Positions 1 to 9,091 of a stretch of 45,970 nt of DNA are shown here, piece by piece. Below the pieces are notes generated by a model. It was not told where the DNA came from. It worked only from the letters and a program-made list of their open reading frames with translations, and searched no databases. The stretch is taken from contig NZ_VLNT01000020.1 of the NCBI RefSeq assembly GCF_007421815.1, positions 1 to 45,970 of the forward strand. The letters run 5' to 3'. The position numbers and the translations under genes are program-made. This stretch comes from Aeromicrobium piscarium. GTDB lineage: Bacteria > Actinomycetota > Actinomycetes > Propionibacteriales > Nocardioidaceae. How positions within the stretch are numbered: position 1 is the first letter of the stretch; every line of letters starts with the position of its first letter.

Positions 1-108
1 TCGAAGAAAGACATCATCCGCTGCCTCAAACGACTCATCGCCCGCGAGATCTACTACGTCCTCACCGCTGACCACGTCGAGCCCAGACGCCTCACCCTCG
101 CCGCTTGA
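1..108 (+). CDS. IS110-family transposase, C-terminal fragment (partial at window edge)
   Basis: The first frame reads 35 residues to a TGA stop. It contains KKDIIRCLKRLIAREIYYVL, the typical end of IS110-type transposases (Transposase_20 side), which act by a DEDD/serine recombination chemistry rather than DDE. The 5' part lies outside the window, so intactness cannot be judged. The bases just after the stop (about 109-120) probably belong to the element's end, because IS110 elements have little sequence beyond the gene and often no clear inverted repeats. Family assignment is from the short conserved tail only. Confidence 0.6.
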   Translation, partial: SKKDIIRCLKRLIAREIYYVLTADHVEPRRLTLAA

Positions 109-135
109 CATCCATAGGAGCATCCCCGCGAGATG

Positions 136-417
136 TCACTCCGCCACGAGGTCGGCGTACTCGGTGTGCTTCTCCAGGAACTGCTTGACATAGGGGCAGG
201 TCGGGCGGATCCGCTGCCCGTGTGAGCGGATGTCCTCCAACGTCGCGGTCACCAGCTGACTCGCCAAGCCCTGTCCTTCGAAGCGCTCGTCGATCTCCGT
301 GTGGGGCAGGGTCACGACATCGCCATCGGGCTGCGCGACGAGATACCCGCCGAGTTCACCGTCGACGTGGATCTCATACCGCTGCTCGGACTCGTTGTGG
401 CTGACCTCAGTGCTCAT
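136..417 (-). CDS. Small GNAT-like N-acetyltransferase (YjdJ type)
   Basis: A 93-residue protein of the short Gcn5-related acetyltransferase group, which consists of little more than the acetyl-CoA-binding core. Visible hallmarks are the strand/loop VTLPHTEIDERFEGQGLASQL, where the Q/G-x-G-x-A segment contacts the acetyl-CoA pyrophosphate, and the late motif RPTCPYVKQFLEKH with the conserved CP(Y/F) seen in this subgroup. The length fits the family. The substrate is unknown. It is a single gene next to an IS110 remnant and is separated from purQ by repeat array A. Confidence 0.85.
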   Translation of the reverse strand: MSTEVSHNESEQRYEIHVDGELGGYLVAQPDGDVVTLPHTEIDERFEGQGLASQLVTATLEDIRSHGQRIRPTCPYVKQFLEKHTEYADLVAE

Positions 418-472
418 GCTTCGAGCCTAGGACCGCATCGCTCGTCGTGCAGCGGTGCGATACCGCCAGTGA

Positions 473-556
473 GCGGTGACTTACGCACCTCTCACGCCGC
501 GTGAGAGGTGCGCACGTCACCGCCCAACCGGGCGAGAGGTGCGCACGTCACCGCCC
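473..556. repeat. Intergenic palindromic repeat, family 1, copy A
   Basis: A 23-base arm at 473-495 (begins GCGGTGACTTACGCACC) is followed by a 5-base loop and its inverted copy at 501-523 with two mismatches. A third half-unit in the second orientation lies at 532-556. It ends ten bases before the purQ stop codon. The same unit recurs at 4818-4934 and, in diverged form, at 6424-6530. As RNA it would form a stable hairpin, so it may serve as a terminator or mRNA-stabilising element for purQ. Confidence 0.85.
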
Positions 557-565
557 AGGAAGGGG

Positions 566-1234
566 TCAGGCCAGGACGGTCTGCAGGACCGAGGTGAAGA
601 AACCGAGGCCATCGGTGCCGGGGCCGCACAGGTCCTCGACCGCGTGCTCGGGGTGTGGCATGAGACCGACCACGTTGCCGCGCTCGTTGGTGATCCCGGC
701 GATCTCGTTCATCGAGCCGTTCGGGTTCACACCCACATAGCGCGCGACGACCCGGCCGGACTCCTCCAGTTCGCGGATCGTATCCGGCGCGGCCACGAAG
801 CCGCCCTCGCCGTTCTTCAAGGGGATGGTGATCTCCTGGCCGGCGGAGTAGTCGCGGGTCCAGGCGGTGTCGGCATTCTCGACGCGCAGCACCTGATCGC
901 GACACACGAAGGTGCGGTGATCGTTGCGGATGAGTGCGCCGGGCAGGAGATGCGACTCGCACAGGATCTGGAAGCCGTTGCAGATGCCGAGCACCGGCAG
1001 ACCGCCCTTGGCCGCCTCGATCACCTGCTCCATGACCGGAGCGAAGCGCGCGATCGCACCGCAGCGCAGGTAGTCGCCATAGGAGAAGCCGCCGGGCAGT
1101 ACGACCGCGTCGACACCCGCGAGGGTGTGGTCTCCGTGCCACAACGCGACGGGCTCCCCGCCGGCGATCCGCACCGCGCGGCGAGCGTCACCGTCGTCGA
1201 GCGACCCCGGGAAGGTGACGACACCGACCTTCAC
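566..1234 (-). CDS. purQ: Phosphoribosylformylglycinamidine synthase, glutaminase subunit PurQ
   Basis: This 222-residue class I glutamine amidotransferase releases ammonia from glutamine for PurL, which turns FGAR into FGAM in step 4 of purine synthesis. The nucleophile elbow LGICNGFQ puts the catalytic Cys at residue 85; the partner His194 and Glu196 lie in MPHPEH. The N-terminus [14 protein letters not shown] is typical. The GTG start at 1234 overlaps the purS stop by four bases (GTGA), so the two are translationally coupled. No purL is seen on either side in this window; it must lie elsewhere. Confidence 0.96.
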   Translation of the reverse strand: MKVGVVTFPGSLDDGDARRAVRIAGGEPVALWHGDHTLAGVDAVVLPGGFSYGDYLRCGAIARFAPVMEQVIEAAKGGLPVLGICNGFQILCESHLLPGALIRNDHRTFVCRDQVLRVENADTAWTRDYSAGQEITIPLKNGEGGFVAAPDTIRELEESGRVVARYVGVNPNGSMNEIAGITNERGNVVGLMPHPEHAVEDLCGPGTDGLGFFTSVLQTVLA

Positions 1235-1479
1235 GCGCCGGCCTCCACCCGCACCTCGAAGTCCTCGATGACCGGATTGGACAGCAGGGTGCCTGCGATC
1301 TCGCGGACCTCGTCGAGGGTGGCGGCGTCCGTGTTCGGCACCTCGAGCTCGAAGCGCTTGCCCTGCCGGACATCGGTGACCGAGGTGAAGCCGAGCCGCG
1401 GCAGCGCACCGTGGACGGCTTTGCCTTGGGGGTCGAGGATCTCCGGCTTGGGCATGACATCGACGATGACGCGGGCCAC
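1231..1479 (-). CDS. purS: Phosphoribosylformylglycinamidine synthase subunit PurS
   Basis: An 82-residue protein, the normal size for PurS, the small dimeric subunit that bridges PurL and PurQ in the FGAM synthase complex. The sequence [19 protein letters not shown] followed by [16 protein letters not shown] is characteristic. A longer frame extends upstream, but the GTG at 1479 is preceded by an AGGGAG ribosome site at a proper distance and gives the canonical N-terminus. The gene overlaps purQ by four bases. Confidence 0.95.
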   Translation of the reverse strand: MARVIVDVMPKPEILDPQGKAVHGALPRLGFTSVTDVRQGKRFELEVPNTDAATLDEVREIAGTLLSNPVIEDFEVRVEAGA

Positions 1480-1549
1480 GGGCGCTCCCTGGAACGACGG
1501 ACGGGGTGACGGTCCGAGTGTATCGGGCTCGCCGGACACCGCCGTCGCG

Positions 1550-1665
1550 GACCGACGATGATGCAGTGAGGTCGCTCCAGCAGCCCCGATGCATCACCAT
1601 CGGTCCCCACCGAGGCGGAAGACGATGCGTCGTGGTCGCCATCGCCACCACGACGCATCATCGTC
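1550..1665. repeat. Intergenic palindromic repeat, family 2, copy D (likely fadD terminator)
   Basis: The spacer between the purS start and the 3' end of the acyl-CoA synthetase holds two palindromic units built around GATGCGT/ACGCATC. The right-hand one is strong: a 13-base perfect stem at 1624-1636 and 1647-1659 with a 10-base loop, 11 bases beyond the acyl-CoA synthetase stop. The motif CGGAAGACGATGCGT is shared with copy E at 7622-7743. Confidence 0.85.
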
Positions 1666-1670
1666 GCGAC

Positions 1671-3224
1671 TCAGCTGAGTTCGCGTTTGAGGATTTTACC
1701 GGTGGAGGTCATCGGCAGCTCGTCGCGGAACTCCACGATCCGCGGGTACTTGTACGCCGCGAACTGCTCCTTGCCCCACGCGACCAGCTCGTCCTCGGTG
1801 ACCTCGACACCCGGCTCACGCACCACGACCGCCTTGACCTCCTCACCGTGGGACTCATGCGGCACGCCGATGACCGCGACCAGCGACACCGCCGGATGCG
1901 TCATCAGCACCTCCTCCAGCTCACGCGGATACACGTTGTACCCACCACGGATGATCATGTCCTTGCTGCGATCGACGATGAAGTAATAACCGTTCTCGTC
2001 ACGACGACCCAGATCCCCAGAACGGAACCACTCACCATGGATCGCCTCCTCAGTCGCGGCCGGGCGCTTGTAATAGCCCTTCATGATCCCGTGACCCTTG
2101 ATCGCGATCTCACCGATCGCCTCAGGATCATCGGCAATCTCGTTCCACTCGTTGTCGATGAGCTTCATCTCCACCCCCTTGACCGGCCTACCGATCGAAC
2201 CCACCACCGGCGGCTTACCCCACGGCGAGAACGAAGCGACCGGCGAGGTCTCCGACAGGCCATAACCCTCCAGGATCGTGACACCGAACTTCTCGGCGAA
2301 CTGCCGGTGGATATCACCAGGCAGCGCCGCGCCACCAGCGGCCGCCACCCGCAGATTCCTGGCGATCTCAGCGACATCGACCGTCTCATCGAGCGCACCC
2401 AGCAGACCCCAGTACATCGTCGGCACCCCGGCGAAGAAGGTCACCTTCTCACTCAACAGCAGCCTGATCGCCGGCTCGGCCTCGAAACGCGGCAACATCA
2501 CCATCGTGCCGCCATACAGCAGACAGCCGTTCTGGATGACCGTCTGCCCGAAGATGTGGAACAACGGCAGCACCGCCAGATACGTGTCCGGGTTGTTCTC
2601 ATCGGCCTGGAAGGTCGACTCGCCCAACGCCGCGTTGTCGTACATGTTGCGGTGCCGCAACTCAGCACCCTTGGGCTGACCCGTGGTCCCCGACGTGTAG
2701 AGGATGACCGCCGTGTCATCGTCATCGCGCGCCACCGACTCGAAGACCGGCGACTGCTCGGCGACCAACGGGGCGTAATACTCCGGTCCCTCCAACGGCG
2801 CCGGAGCCGCCGAATCGAGCTTGATCAAGAAGAAGTCCTTGACGCCCTCGACCTGACCGAAGCCCTCCCACGCGTTGTCGCCGATCGGCACACCCGGCGC
2901 GCCCTCGAACGCGAAATACGCCTTCGCATCCGAATCATCCAGGTGATAGGCAACCTCACGCGCGGTCAACAAGATATTGAGCGGCACCACCGTGGCACCG
3001 GTCTTCAGAATACCGAAATACACGATCGTGAAGTACGGCAGATTCGGAATCGAGATCGCGACCTTGTCACCCGGCTCAATACCGCGCGACACCAACAAAT
3101 TCGCGACCTGATTCGCCGCGCCGTCGACCTGCGCATACGTCAAACGCGTATCGCCGAAAACAATCGCAGTACGGTCGGGATACTTCTTCGCCGATTCCTC
3201 GAGGATGCGAGACAGATTGGCCAC
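1671..3224 (-). CDS. Long-chain fatty acid-CoA ligase / AMP-dependent acyl-CoA synthetase
   Basis: A 517-residue ANL-superfamily enzyme that adenylates a carboxylic acid and transfers it to CoA. Visible motifs are the P-loop-like ILYTSGTTGQPKGAEL, the A5 segment EGYGLSETSP, the hinge SGDLGRRDENGYY and the C-terminal catalytic lysine in MTSTGKILKREL. The GTG at 3224 is chosen because AGGGAG lies seven bases upstream and the family N-terminus (ANLSRILEESAKKYPDRTA) begins there; an in-frame extension upstream is unlikely. Its chain-length preference cannot be read from the sequence. It sits alone between purS and purC with no pathway partner. Confidence 0.9.
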   Translation of the reverse strand: MANLSRILEESAKKYPDRTAIVFGDTRLTYAQVDGAANQVANLLVSRGIEPGDKVAISIPNLPYFTIVYFGILKTGATVVPLNILLTAREVAYHLDDSDAKAYFAFEGAPGVPIGDNAWEGFGQVEGVKDFFLIKLDSAAPAPLEGPEYYAPLVAEQSPVFESVARDDDDTAVILYTSGTTGQPKGAELRHRNMYDNAALGESTFQADENNPDTYLAVLPLFHIFGQTVIQNGCLLYGGTMVMLPRFEAEPAIRLLLSEKVTFFAGVPTMYWGLLGALDETVDVAEIARNLRVAAAGGAALPGDIHRQFAEKFGVTILEGYGLSETSPVASFSPWGKPPVVGSIGRPVKGVEMKLIDNEWNEIADDPEAIGEIAIKGHGIMKGYYKRPAATEEAIHGEWFRSGDLGRRDENGYYFIVDRSKDMIIRGGYNVYPRELEEVLMTHPAVSLVAVIGVPHESHGEEVKAVVVREPGVEVTEDELVAWGKEQFAAYKYPRIVEFRDELPMTSTGKILKRELS

Positions 3225-3326
3225 GGTGGTTCTCCCTGTGATCAGTGACAGTGACGATGTCACGTTCACTGTAACGGGAGTCTCACCCGGGCTGTCCAGC
3301 GAGTCCGTCCGTGGGTCGTCGGCGAG

Positions 3327-4187
3327 CTACCAGGTCTGGCCGGTGAGACGCTCGAAGGCCTCGATGTAGCGGGCGCGCGTGCGTTCCACGATCTCGTCGG
3401 GCAGGCGCGGCGGGGGCGCCTCGCCACGACGGTCCCAGCCGCTCGCGGACGAGGTCAGCCAGTTCCGCACGATCTGCTTGTCGAAGGAGGACTGCGCGCG
3501 GCCCGGCTCCCACTCGTCGGCCGGCCAGAAACGGGAGGAGTCCGGCGTGAGCACCTCGTCGGCGAGCACGATGGTGCCGTCCTCCCGGGCACCGAACTCC
3601 AGCTTGGTGTCGGCGAGGATGATGCCCCGCTCGCGAGCCGTCCGCTCGGCCAGGTTGTAGATGCCGAGGCTGAGATCGCGCAGCCGGGTGGCCGCCTCCT
3701 GGCCGATCGTCGCGGCGACCTGCTCGAAGCTGACGTTCTCGTCGTGCTCACCGAAGGCGGCCTTGGTGGCCGGGGTGAAGATCGGCTCCGGCAGCCGGTC
3801 GCCGTCCACCAGACCGGCCGGCAGCGGCACACCGCAGACCTCGCCGGTGGCCTGATAGTCGGCCAGGCCGGAACCGGTGAGGTAGCCGCGGACGACGCAC
3901 TCGACGGGGAACATGTCCAGCTTCTCCACGAGGAGTGCCCGACCGGCGACCACCTCGGGCACCTCGGTGCTGACCACGTGATGGGGGACGAGTGGGCTGA
4001 GCTGGTCGAACCACCACAGCGACACGCGCGTGAGGATCTCGCCCTTGTCGGGGATCGGAGGCTCGAGACTGAAGTCGTAGGCGCTGATGCGATCGGAGGC
4101 CACCATCAGGTAGTGGTCGCCGTAGGAGTACAGGTCGCGCACCTTGCCCGAGTGGACGTGGGTCGCGCCGGGGATGTCGAGGGCCAC
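3327..4187 (-). CDS. purC: Phosphoribosylaminoimidazole-succinocarboxamide synthase (SAICAR synthetase)
   Basis: A 286-residue enzyme that joins CAIR and aspartate using ATP, step 7/8 of IMP synthesis. The N-terminal SGKVRDLYSYGDHYLMVASDR, the FPVECVVRGYLTGSG segment and ILADTKLEFG are the diagnostic SAICAR synthetase motifs. The start is a GTG at 4187. The gene is divergent from the maltokinase-cap protein, with about 60 bases between the two starts, so promoters must overlap. The product passes to PurB, encoded a few hundred bases to the right. Confidence 0.97.
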   Translation of the reverse strand: MALDIPGATHVHSGKVRDLYSYGDHYLMVASDRISAYDFSLEPPIPDKGEILTRVSLWWFDQLSPLVPHHVVSTEVPEVVAGRALLVEKLDMFPVECVVRGYLTGSGLADYQATGEVCGVPLPAGLVDGDRLPEPIFTPATKAAFGEHDENVSFEQVAATIGQEAATRLRDLSLGIYNLAERTARERGIILADTKLEFGAREDGTIVLADEVLTPDSSRFWPADEWEPGRAQSSFDKQIVRNWLTSSASGWDRRGEAPPPRLPDEIVERTRARYIEAFERLTGQTW

Positions 4188-4246
4188 GTCGACACCCTAC
4201 CGGCGGGGGCCGCCCGCTGACCCGGCGCGCGTGACAGCATGAGGAG

Positions 4247-4804
4247 ATGGCCATCGTTCATCCTGACGCGACCCTCACCCCGAGCAAGCACGAGCTGCTG
4301 AGCGCCTGGCTGCCGACGACCTCGTGGTGGCCGAGCACGGAGCCGGTTCCCTCCTTCGCCGCCAACCTGCGCTTCGACGACCCTGCGGGACAGGTCGGCA
4401 TGGAGCTGCAGCTGCTGCCCCTGCCGGTCGCGGGGCGGTTCGCGGTGGTGACCCTGACCTACCGCGACGCGCCTCTGGAGGGCGCCGACCTGATCGGCGA
4501 GATGGAGCATACGGCGCTGGGACACCGCTGGGTCTACGACGGCTCGACCGATCCCGTCTTCCTCGCCGAGATCGGAGCGGTCATCGCCGAGGGCCGGGGT
4601 GGCTCGGCGCTTCAGCTGCGCGATGGCACGGCTCTCGACCGGCCGGCGACGCTGGCGACCGGGCGCGGCTCGGGCACCGGCACGGGCGATCCGCAGATCC
4701 CTCGCTTCGTGCCCGCCGACCTTCCCGACTCGGCCACCGGCACCCTCGAGGCGTCCTGGGACGCTCACCCGGACCCGGTCGTGGTCGCCTGGCTCACCGC
4801 CTGA
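4247..4804 (+). CDS. Maltokinase N-terminal cap-like domain protein
   Basis: A 185-residue protein resembling the N-terminal cap domain of actinobacterial maltokinase (Pep2/Mak) without the kinase domain. The start MAIVHPDATLTPSKHELLSAWLPTTSWW matches the usual beginning of this group, with the conserved TPSK..LL..WLP pattern. Free-standing cap proteins of this type are common in actinomycetes and have no defined role. A GAGG ribosome site precedes the ATG. It converges on purB across repeat copy B. Recognition is by pattern memory only. Confidence 0.7.
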   Translation: MAIVHPDATLTPSKHELLSAWLPTTSWWPSTEPVPSFAANLRFDDPAGQVGMELQLLPLPVAGRFAVVTLTYRDAPLEGADLIGEMEHTALGHRWVYDGSTDPVFLAEIGAVIAEGRGGSALQLRDGTALDRPATLATGRGSGTGTGDPQIPRFVPADLPDSATGTLEASWDAHPDPVVVAWLTA

Positions 4805-4817
4805 CGCGAGTCCCAGG

Positions 4818-4934
4818 GCGGTGGGTTACGCACCCCTCCCTCGATTCAGCGGTGACCTAGGCACGTCTCAGCTGCCGTGAGGGGTGCGCAGGTCACCGCC
4901 TACCGGGCCGAGAGGTGCGTAAGTCACCGCCCCC
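4818..4934. repeat. Intergenic palindromic repeat, family 1, copy B
   Basis: Four related half-units occupy the convergent spacer. Two are in forward orientation (GGCGGTGGGTTACGCACC at 4818; AGCGGTGACCTAGGCACG at 4848) and two inverted (GTGAGGGGTGCGCAGGTCAC at 4877; GAGAGGTGCGTAAGTCACCG at 4910). The last unit and the following GGGAAGGGTCAG run into the purB stop, much as copy A runs into the purQ stop. It probably works as a bidirectional terminator. Confidence 0.85.
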
Positions 4935-4943
4935 GGGGAAGGG

Positions 4944-6362
4944 TCAGAGGATGTCGCCGGGCGTGTAGGCGGCGGCATCGGGATGGGCCTTGAGGACCGC
5001 CGCGATGCGCGCGACGACCTCCTCGACCTGCGACCGGGCAGCGCCGGTGAACTCGATCGGCTCCGCGACGAGGGCATCGAGATCGGCCTGGCTCAGCCCG
5101 AGCCGCGGGTCGCTCGCGAGTCGCTCGAAGAGATCGTTCTCGGACGTGCCCTGCTCGCGCATCTCCAGGGCCACGGCGACGGCGTGCTCCTTGATCGCCT
5201 CGTGCGCCTCCTCACGACCGACACCATGGCGGACGGCCGCCATCAGCACCTTGGTGGTGGCCAGGAAGGGCAGGTACCGGTCGAGCTCGCGCTGCACGAC
5301 CGCCGGGAACACGCCGAACTCGTCGAGCACCGTCAGGAAGGTCTCGAAGAGGCCGTCGGCGGCGTAGAAGGCGTCGGGCAGCGCGACGCGGCGCACCACC
5401 GACTCGGAGACATCGCCCTCGTTCCACTGGTCGCCGGCGATCTCACCGACCATCGAGGCGTAACCGCGCAGCACGACCGCGAGGCCGTTGACCCGCTCGC
5501 ACGAGCGCGAGTTCATCTTGTGCGGCATCGCGCTCGACCCGACCTGGCCGGGCTTGAAGCCCTCCGTCACCAGCTCGTTGCCGGCCATCAGCCGGACCGT
5601 CGTGGCGAGATTGGAGGGGGCGGCGACGAGCTGCACCAGTGCGGTGACGACGTCATAGTCCAGGGAGCGCGGGTAGATCTGCCCCACGCTGGTGAAGCGG
5701 TGGTCGAAGCCGAGGTGCTCGGCGACCCGCTGCTCCAGCTCGGCGAGCTTGTCCTCCTCCCCGAGCAGGTCCAGCTGGTCCTGCGACGTGCCGACGGGGC
5801 CCTTGATACCGCGCATCGGATACCGGTCGACGACCTCCTCGACCCGCTGCAATCCCACGAGAAGCTCGTCGGCGACGGTCGCGAAGCGCTTGCCGAGGGT
5901 GGTGGCCTGCGCGGCGACATTGTGGCTGCGGCCGGCCATCACCAGCTCGGCGTGCTCGGACGCGAGCCGTCCGAGGCGGGCGAGGGTGGCGACGGCCTTG
6001 TCGCGCACGATCTCCAGCGAGGCGCGGATCTGCAGCTGCTCGACGTTCTCGGTGAGGTCGCGCGAGGTCATGCCCTTGTGGATGTGCTCGCTGCCGGCAA
6101 GCGCCGCGAACTCCTCGATCCGGGCCTTGACGTCGTGACGCGTCACCCGCTCACGCGCGGCGATCGAGTCGAGGTCGACCTGGTCGACGACGGACTCGTA
6201 GGCCTCGATCACGCCGTCCGGGGTCTCGACGCCCAGATCGCGCTGCGCCTTGAGCACCGCGATCCACAGCTGTCGTTCGAGGCGGATCTTGTGCTCGGGG
6301 GACCAGATCTCGGCGAGCTGGTCGGAGGCGTAGCGGGAGGCGAGAACGTTGGGTGCGGTCAC
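4944..6362 (-). CDS. purB: Adenylosuccinate lyase
   Basis: A 472-residue fumarase/aspartase-superfamily enzyme that splits SAICAR to AICAR and adenylosuccinate to AMP, releasing fumarate both times. The superfamily signature GSSAMPHKMNSRSCERV is present and carries the catalytic serine loop; GRSHNVAAQATTLGKR supplies the conserved His region. Length fits the actinobacterial long form. It serves both PurC (SAICAR) and PurA (adenylosuccinate), encoded on the same strand nearby. The short start-proximal spacer has a hairpin at 6382-6400 (CGCTCCGC/GCGGAGCG). Confidence 0.97.
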   Translation of the reverse strand: MTAPNVLASRYASDQLAEIWSPEHKIRLERQLWIAVLKAQRDLGVETPDGVIEAYESVVDQVDLDSIAARERVTRHDVKARIEEFAALAGSEHIHKGMTSRDLTENVEQLQIRASLEIVRDKAVATLARLGRLASEHAELVMAGRSHNVAAQATTLGKRFATVADELLVGLQRVEEVVDRYPMRGIKGPVGTSQDQLDLLGEEDKLAELEQRVAEHLGFDHRFTSVGQIYPRSLDYDVVTALVQLVAAPSNLATTVRLMAGNELVTEGFKPGQVGSSAMPHKMNSRSCERVNGLAVVLRGYASMVGEIAGDQWNEGDVSESVVRRVALPDAFYAADGLFETFLTVLDEFGVFPAVVQRELDRYLPFLATTKVLMAAVRHGVGREEAHEAIKEHAVAVALEMREQGTSENDLFERLASDPRLGLSQADLDALVAEPIEFTGAARSQVEEVVARIAAVLKAHPDAAAYTPGDIL

Positions 6363-6423
6363 TCCCCCAGTATCGCAGCTGCGCTCCGCCGGGCGGAGCG
6401 GTGTTCGTTCCGGTCACGCCGGA

Positions 6424-6530
6424 GCGGTGACGTATGCACGGCTCGAAACGATGGTCGGTGAGTCATCCCGCACCCGAGGCGCGAAGGTGCGGGGTAGCTC
6501 ACCGCCCCGGGCGAGATGCGTATCCCACCT
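6424..6530. repeat. Intergenic palindromic repeat, family 1, copy C (diverged)
   Basis: Units GCGGTGACGTATGCACGG (6424), GTCGGTGAGTCATCCCGCAC (about 6455), GGTGCGGGGTAGCTCACCGC (about 6486) and GAGATGCGTATCCCACC (about 6513) alternate in orientation. The second and third are inverted copies that can pair across a short loop. The elements keep the CGGTGA...GCAC core of copies A and B but are more degenerate. The block lies between the purB start and the 3' end of the cyclase gene, on the 3' side of the latter. Confidence 0.75.
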
Positions 6531-6550
6531 CCCAGGGAGACCCCCAGTGC

Positions 6551-7564
6551 TCAGTTCGCGGGCTCGACGCGCTTGAGCGACCAGAGGTGGAGGTGATCGT
6601 AGCCCTTCACCGAGATGCGACGGGCCCGGCGCAAACGCCACCGCTCCTCATCGGCCTGCAGCTGACCGGCCAGGTCGTCGTCGACCAGCACCCGCCCGGG
6701 TCGCGCGGCCGAGGTCAGGCGCGCGGCGAGGTTGACGGTGGAGCCGAACAGATCGCCGAGCCGGGCGACGACCGAGCCGTACGCCATTCCCACCCGCACC
6801 TCGGGGAACCGCTCGTCGTCCTCGGCGCGTTCGACGAGCCGCTGACCGAGCTCAGCGGCCTCGGGCGCGCTCTCCAGCACGAACATCGCCTCGTCGCCGA
6901 TCGTCTTGACCACCTGTCCACCGTGCTCGACGACGAGTTCGGTGGTGACCCGCTCGAACCACTCGACCATGTCGCCGAGCTCACGCGCGTTGAGCTGGCG
7001 GCTCTGCGCGGTGTAGCCGACGATGTCGACGAAGCCCACGACGACCGGCACGTCGCCTCCGGAGGCGACCTCTCCGAGCGCGATCCGGCTCGCGGCGGCC
7101 AGCAGGTGCCGACGCCATACATAGCCTTGGAGCGCCTCGACGGTCGGAATGACCTCGGCGAAGGCGTCGATCGAGGTCGGCTCCTCCTCGCCTTCCGCAT
7201 CGGCGGCGAGCGCGGCGAGCATCACCCGGATGTGCCAGTCGGCCAGCCGCGCGAAGGTCCGCCCCGTCGACCGCACGAACTGCGGGAGCCGGTCGCGGTC
7301 GAGGACCCCGAGCTCCACGAGCCGCTCGGTCAGCCGCAGCGCCTCGACATCGGCGGGCAGGAAGCCGGGCTCGTCCTCGGCGACGGCGGGGAAGCCGAGA
7401 TGGCGCCACAGCGCGTTGGCGGTGTCGAGGTCGACCCCGGCCGCTTCAGCGACCTCGGACTGTCGCAGGGTCGGCTCCCCGTCGAAGAGGAACTGCGCGG
7501 CGACATCGATCAGCAGCGACGGATCGAAGGCATGTCCGTCGCCGCGGGGGTCCTCGGTGCTCAC
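6551..7564 (-). CDS. Class III adenylate cyclase, Rv1264-like
   Basis: A 337-residue predicted soluble cyclase that would make cAMP from ATP. Residues 1-165 form a helical regulatory region with a MerR/HTH-like stretch (TLRQSEVAEAAGVDLDTANALW); in the related Mycobacterium enzyme Rv1264 the N-terminal domain is a pH-responsive inhibitor. The catalytic domain from about residue 172 keeps metal Asp180 (VVGFVDIVGYT) and Asp224 (KTIGDEAMF), the purine-selecting Lys220, and Asn278/Arg282 in STVNLAARL, so it looks active. The GTG at 7564 is my choice; no strong ribosome site is visible and a longer form from 7618 is possible. Confidence 0.85.
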   Translation of the reverse strand: MSTEDPRGDGHAFDPSLLIDVAAQFLFDGEPTLRQSEVAEAAGVDLDTANALWRHLGFPAVAEDEPGFLPADVEALRLTERLVELGVLDRDRLPQFVRSTGRTFARLADWHIRVMLAALAADAEGEEEPTSIDAFAEVIPTVEALQGYVWRRHLLAAASRIALGEVASGGDVPVVVGFVDIVGYTAQSRQLNARELGDMVEWFERVTTELVVEHGGQVVKTIGDEAMFVLESAPEAAELGQRLVERAEDDERFPEVRVGMAYGSVVARLGDLFGSTVNLAARLTSAARPGRVLVDDDLAGQLQADEERWRLRRARRISVKGYDHLHLWSLKRVEPAN

Positions 7565-7621
7565 GAGGACGATGCTAGTGGTCGTGCCGGCCCGGCGGCG
7601 CCCGTCTCGCGCTCGCACGAC

Positions 7622-7743
7622 AGACCGATGATGATGCGTTACGGCTGCCGGGGTGACCCGAACGCATCACCAACCGTTCCCGCCCGGACGGAAGACGATG
7701 CGTTGCGGCTGCCGGAGCGACCCGAACGCATCACCATCGGTCC
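7622..7743. repeat. Intergenic palindromic repeat, family 2, copy E (tandem pair)
   Basis: Two tandem copies of a unit of about 55 bases: ATGCGTTACGGCTGCCGGGG with its inverted end AACGCATCACC at 7623-7677, and ATGCGTTGCGGCTGCCGGAG with AACGCATCACCATCGGTCC at 7694-7742. Each unit is an inverted repeat of GATGCGTT/AACGCATC. They share CGGAAGACGATGCGT and CATCACCATCGGTCC with copy D at 1550-1665. The pair lies just beyond the purD stop, in its direction of transcription. Confidence 0.85.
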
Positions 7744-7759
7744 GCGGCGCGGGAGAACG

Positions 7760-9019
7760 TCAGAGGGTGATGTCGCCGCGCTCGGCGGCAAGGGCGATAT
7801 CGGTGCGGTGGTGGGCGCCGCGGATGGAGATCCGGTCGACACCGGCGTAGGCGCGCTCGCGGGCCTGTCCGAGCGAATCGCCCACGGCCGTGACCGCGAG
7901 CACGCGTCCGCCGGCGGTGACGAGTCGGCCGTCGCCGTCCTCCGCCGTTCCGGCCTGGATCACATCGACGCCCTCGATCTGATCGGCCTCGTCGATGCCC
8001 TCGATGACATCGCCCTTCACCGGCGACTCCGGGTAGTTCTCAGCCGCGACGACGACCGTCAGCGCTGCGCCCTCGCGCCACTGCGGGAGACCCACCTCAC
8101 CGAGATTCCCTTGCGCGGCCCCCATGAGCAGCGCCGAGATCGGCGTCTCCAGCAACGCGAGCAGCGCCTGGGTCTCCGGGTCGCCGAAGCGCGCGTTGAA
8201 CTCCACGACGCGCACGCCCCGGCTGGTGAGGGCGAGACCGGCGTAGAGCAGGCCCGAGAACGGGGTGCCGCGCGCGGCCATCTCCTTGACCGTGGGGATC
8301 AGCACCCGGCGGGAGACATCCTCCACGAGTCCGTCCGGCGCCCATGCCAACGGCGTGTAGGCGCCCATGCCGCCGGTGTTCGGTCCGTCGTCGCCGTCAT
8401 AGGCCCGTTTGAAGTCCTGCGCAGGCTGCAACGGCAGCACCGTCTGACCATCGGTGATCGCGAACAGGGAGACCTCGGGGCCGTCGAGGAACTCCTCGAT
8501 CACGACCCGGTCGCAGGAGGAGGCGTGCGCCTCGGCGGCCGCACGGTCTTCGGTCACCACGACGCCCTTGCCCGCGGCGAGGGCATCGTCCTTGACCACA
8601 TAGGGCGGTCCGAAGGCGTCGAGCGCCTCCGCCACCTGCTCGGGGGTCTCGCAGAGCCGCGCGAGCGCCGTCGGCACCTCGGCCGCCGCCATCACCTGCT
8701 TGGCGAAGGCCTTGGAGCCCTCGAGCCGAGCCGCCTCGCGACTCGGGCCGAAGCAGGCGACCCCGGCCTCACGGACGGCATCGGCGACCCCCGCGACGAG
8801 CGGCGCCTCAGGTCCGACCACGACGAGATCGATGCCGAGCGACGACGCGAGAGACGCCACCGCGGCCCCGTCGAGAGGGTCGACATCGTGCAGCTCGGCC
8901 ACCCGCCCGATACCGGGATTGCCGGGCGCGGCATGCACCTCGGTGACGTGGGGATCGCGGGAGAGTGCGAGCGCGAGGGCGTGTTCGCGGCCGCCGGTGC
9001 CGATGACGAGCGTCTTCAC
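7760..9019 (-). CDS. purD: Phosphoribosylamine-glycine ligase (GAR synthetase)
   Basis: A 419-residue ATP-grasp enzyme for step 2 of purine synthesis, joining phosphoribosylamine and glycine. The N-terminus [19 protein letters not shown], the ATP-grasp segment [20 protein letters not shown] and the signature [11 protein letters not shown] are all intact. The GTG start at 9019 gives the canonical N-terminus. It is flanked on its 3' side by repeat copy E and is divergent from the PhnB-like gene. Confidence 0.97.
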   Translation of the reverse strand: MKTLVIGTGGREHALALALSRDPHVTEVHAAPGNPGIGRVAELHDVDPLDGAAVASLASSLGIDLVVVGPEAPLVAGVADAVREAGVACFGPSREAARLEGSKAFAKQVMAAAEVPTALARLCETPEQVAEALDAFGPPYVVKDDALAAGKGVVVTEDRAAAEAHASSCDRVVIEEFLDGPEVSLFAITDGQTVLPLQPAQDFKRAYDGDDGPNTGGMGAYTPLAWAPDGLVEDVSRRVLIPTVKEMAARGTPFSGLLYAGLALTSRGVRVVEFNARFGDPETQALLALLETPISALLMGAAQGNLGEVGLPQWREGAALTVVVAAENYPESPVKGDVIEGIDEADQIEGVDVIQAGTAEDGDGRLVTAGGRVLAVTAVGDSLGQARERAYAGVDRISIRGAHHRTDIALAAERGDITL

Positions 9020-9091
9020 GGGTCACCAGCCTACGGGGCTTCCCCTCCGGCACCGTCAGGAGTTCACTGGGAACAGGCGGAAGGAGCTCTC

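Noticed and set aside
1506..3248. A plus-strand open frame of 580 codons opposite the acyl-CoA synthetase
   Set aside because: Its product is arginine- and histidine-rich with no recognisable family, and the opposite strand encodes a complete ANL enzyme.
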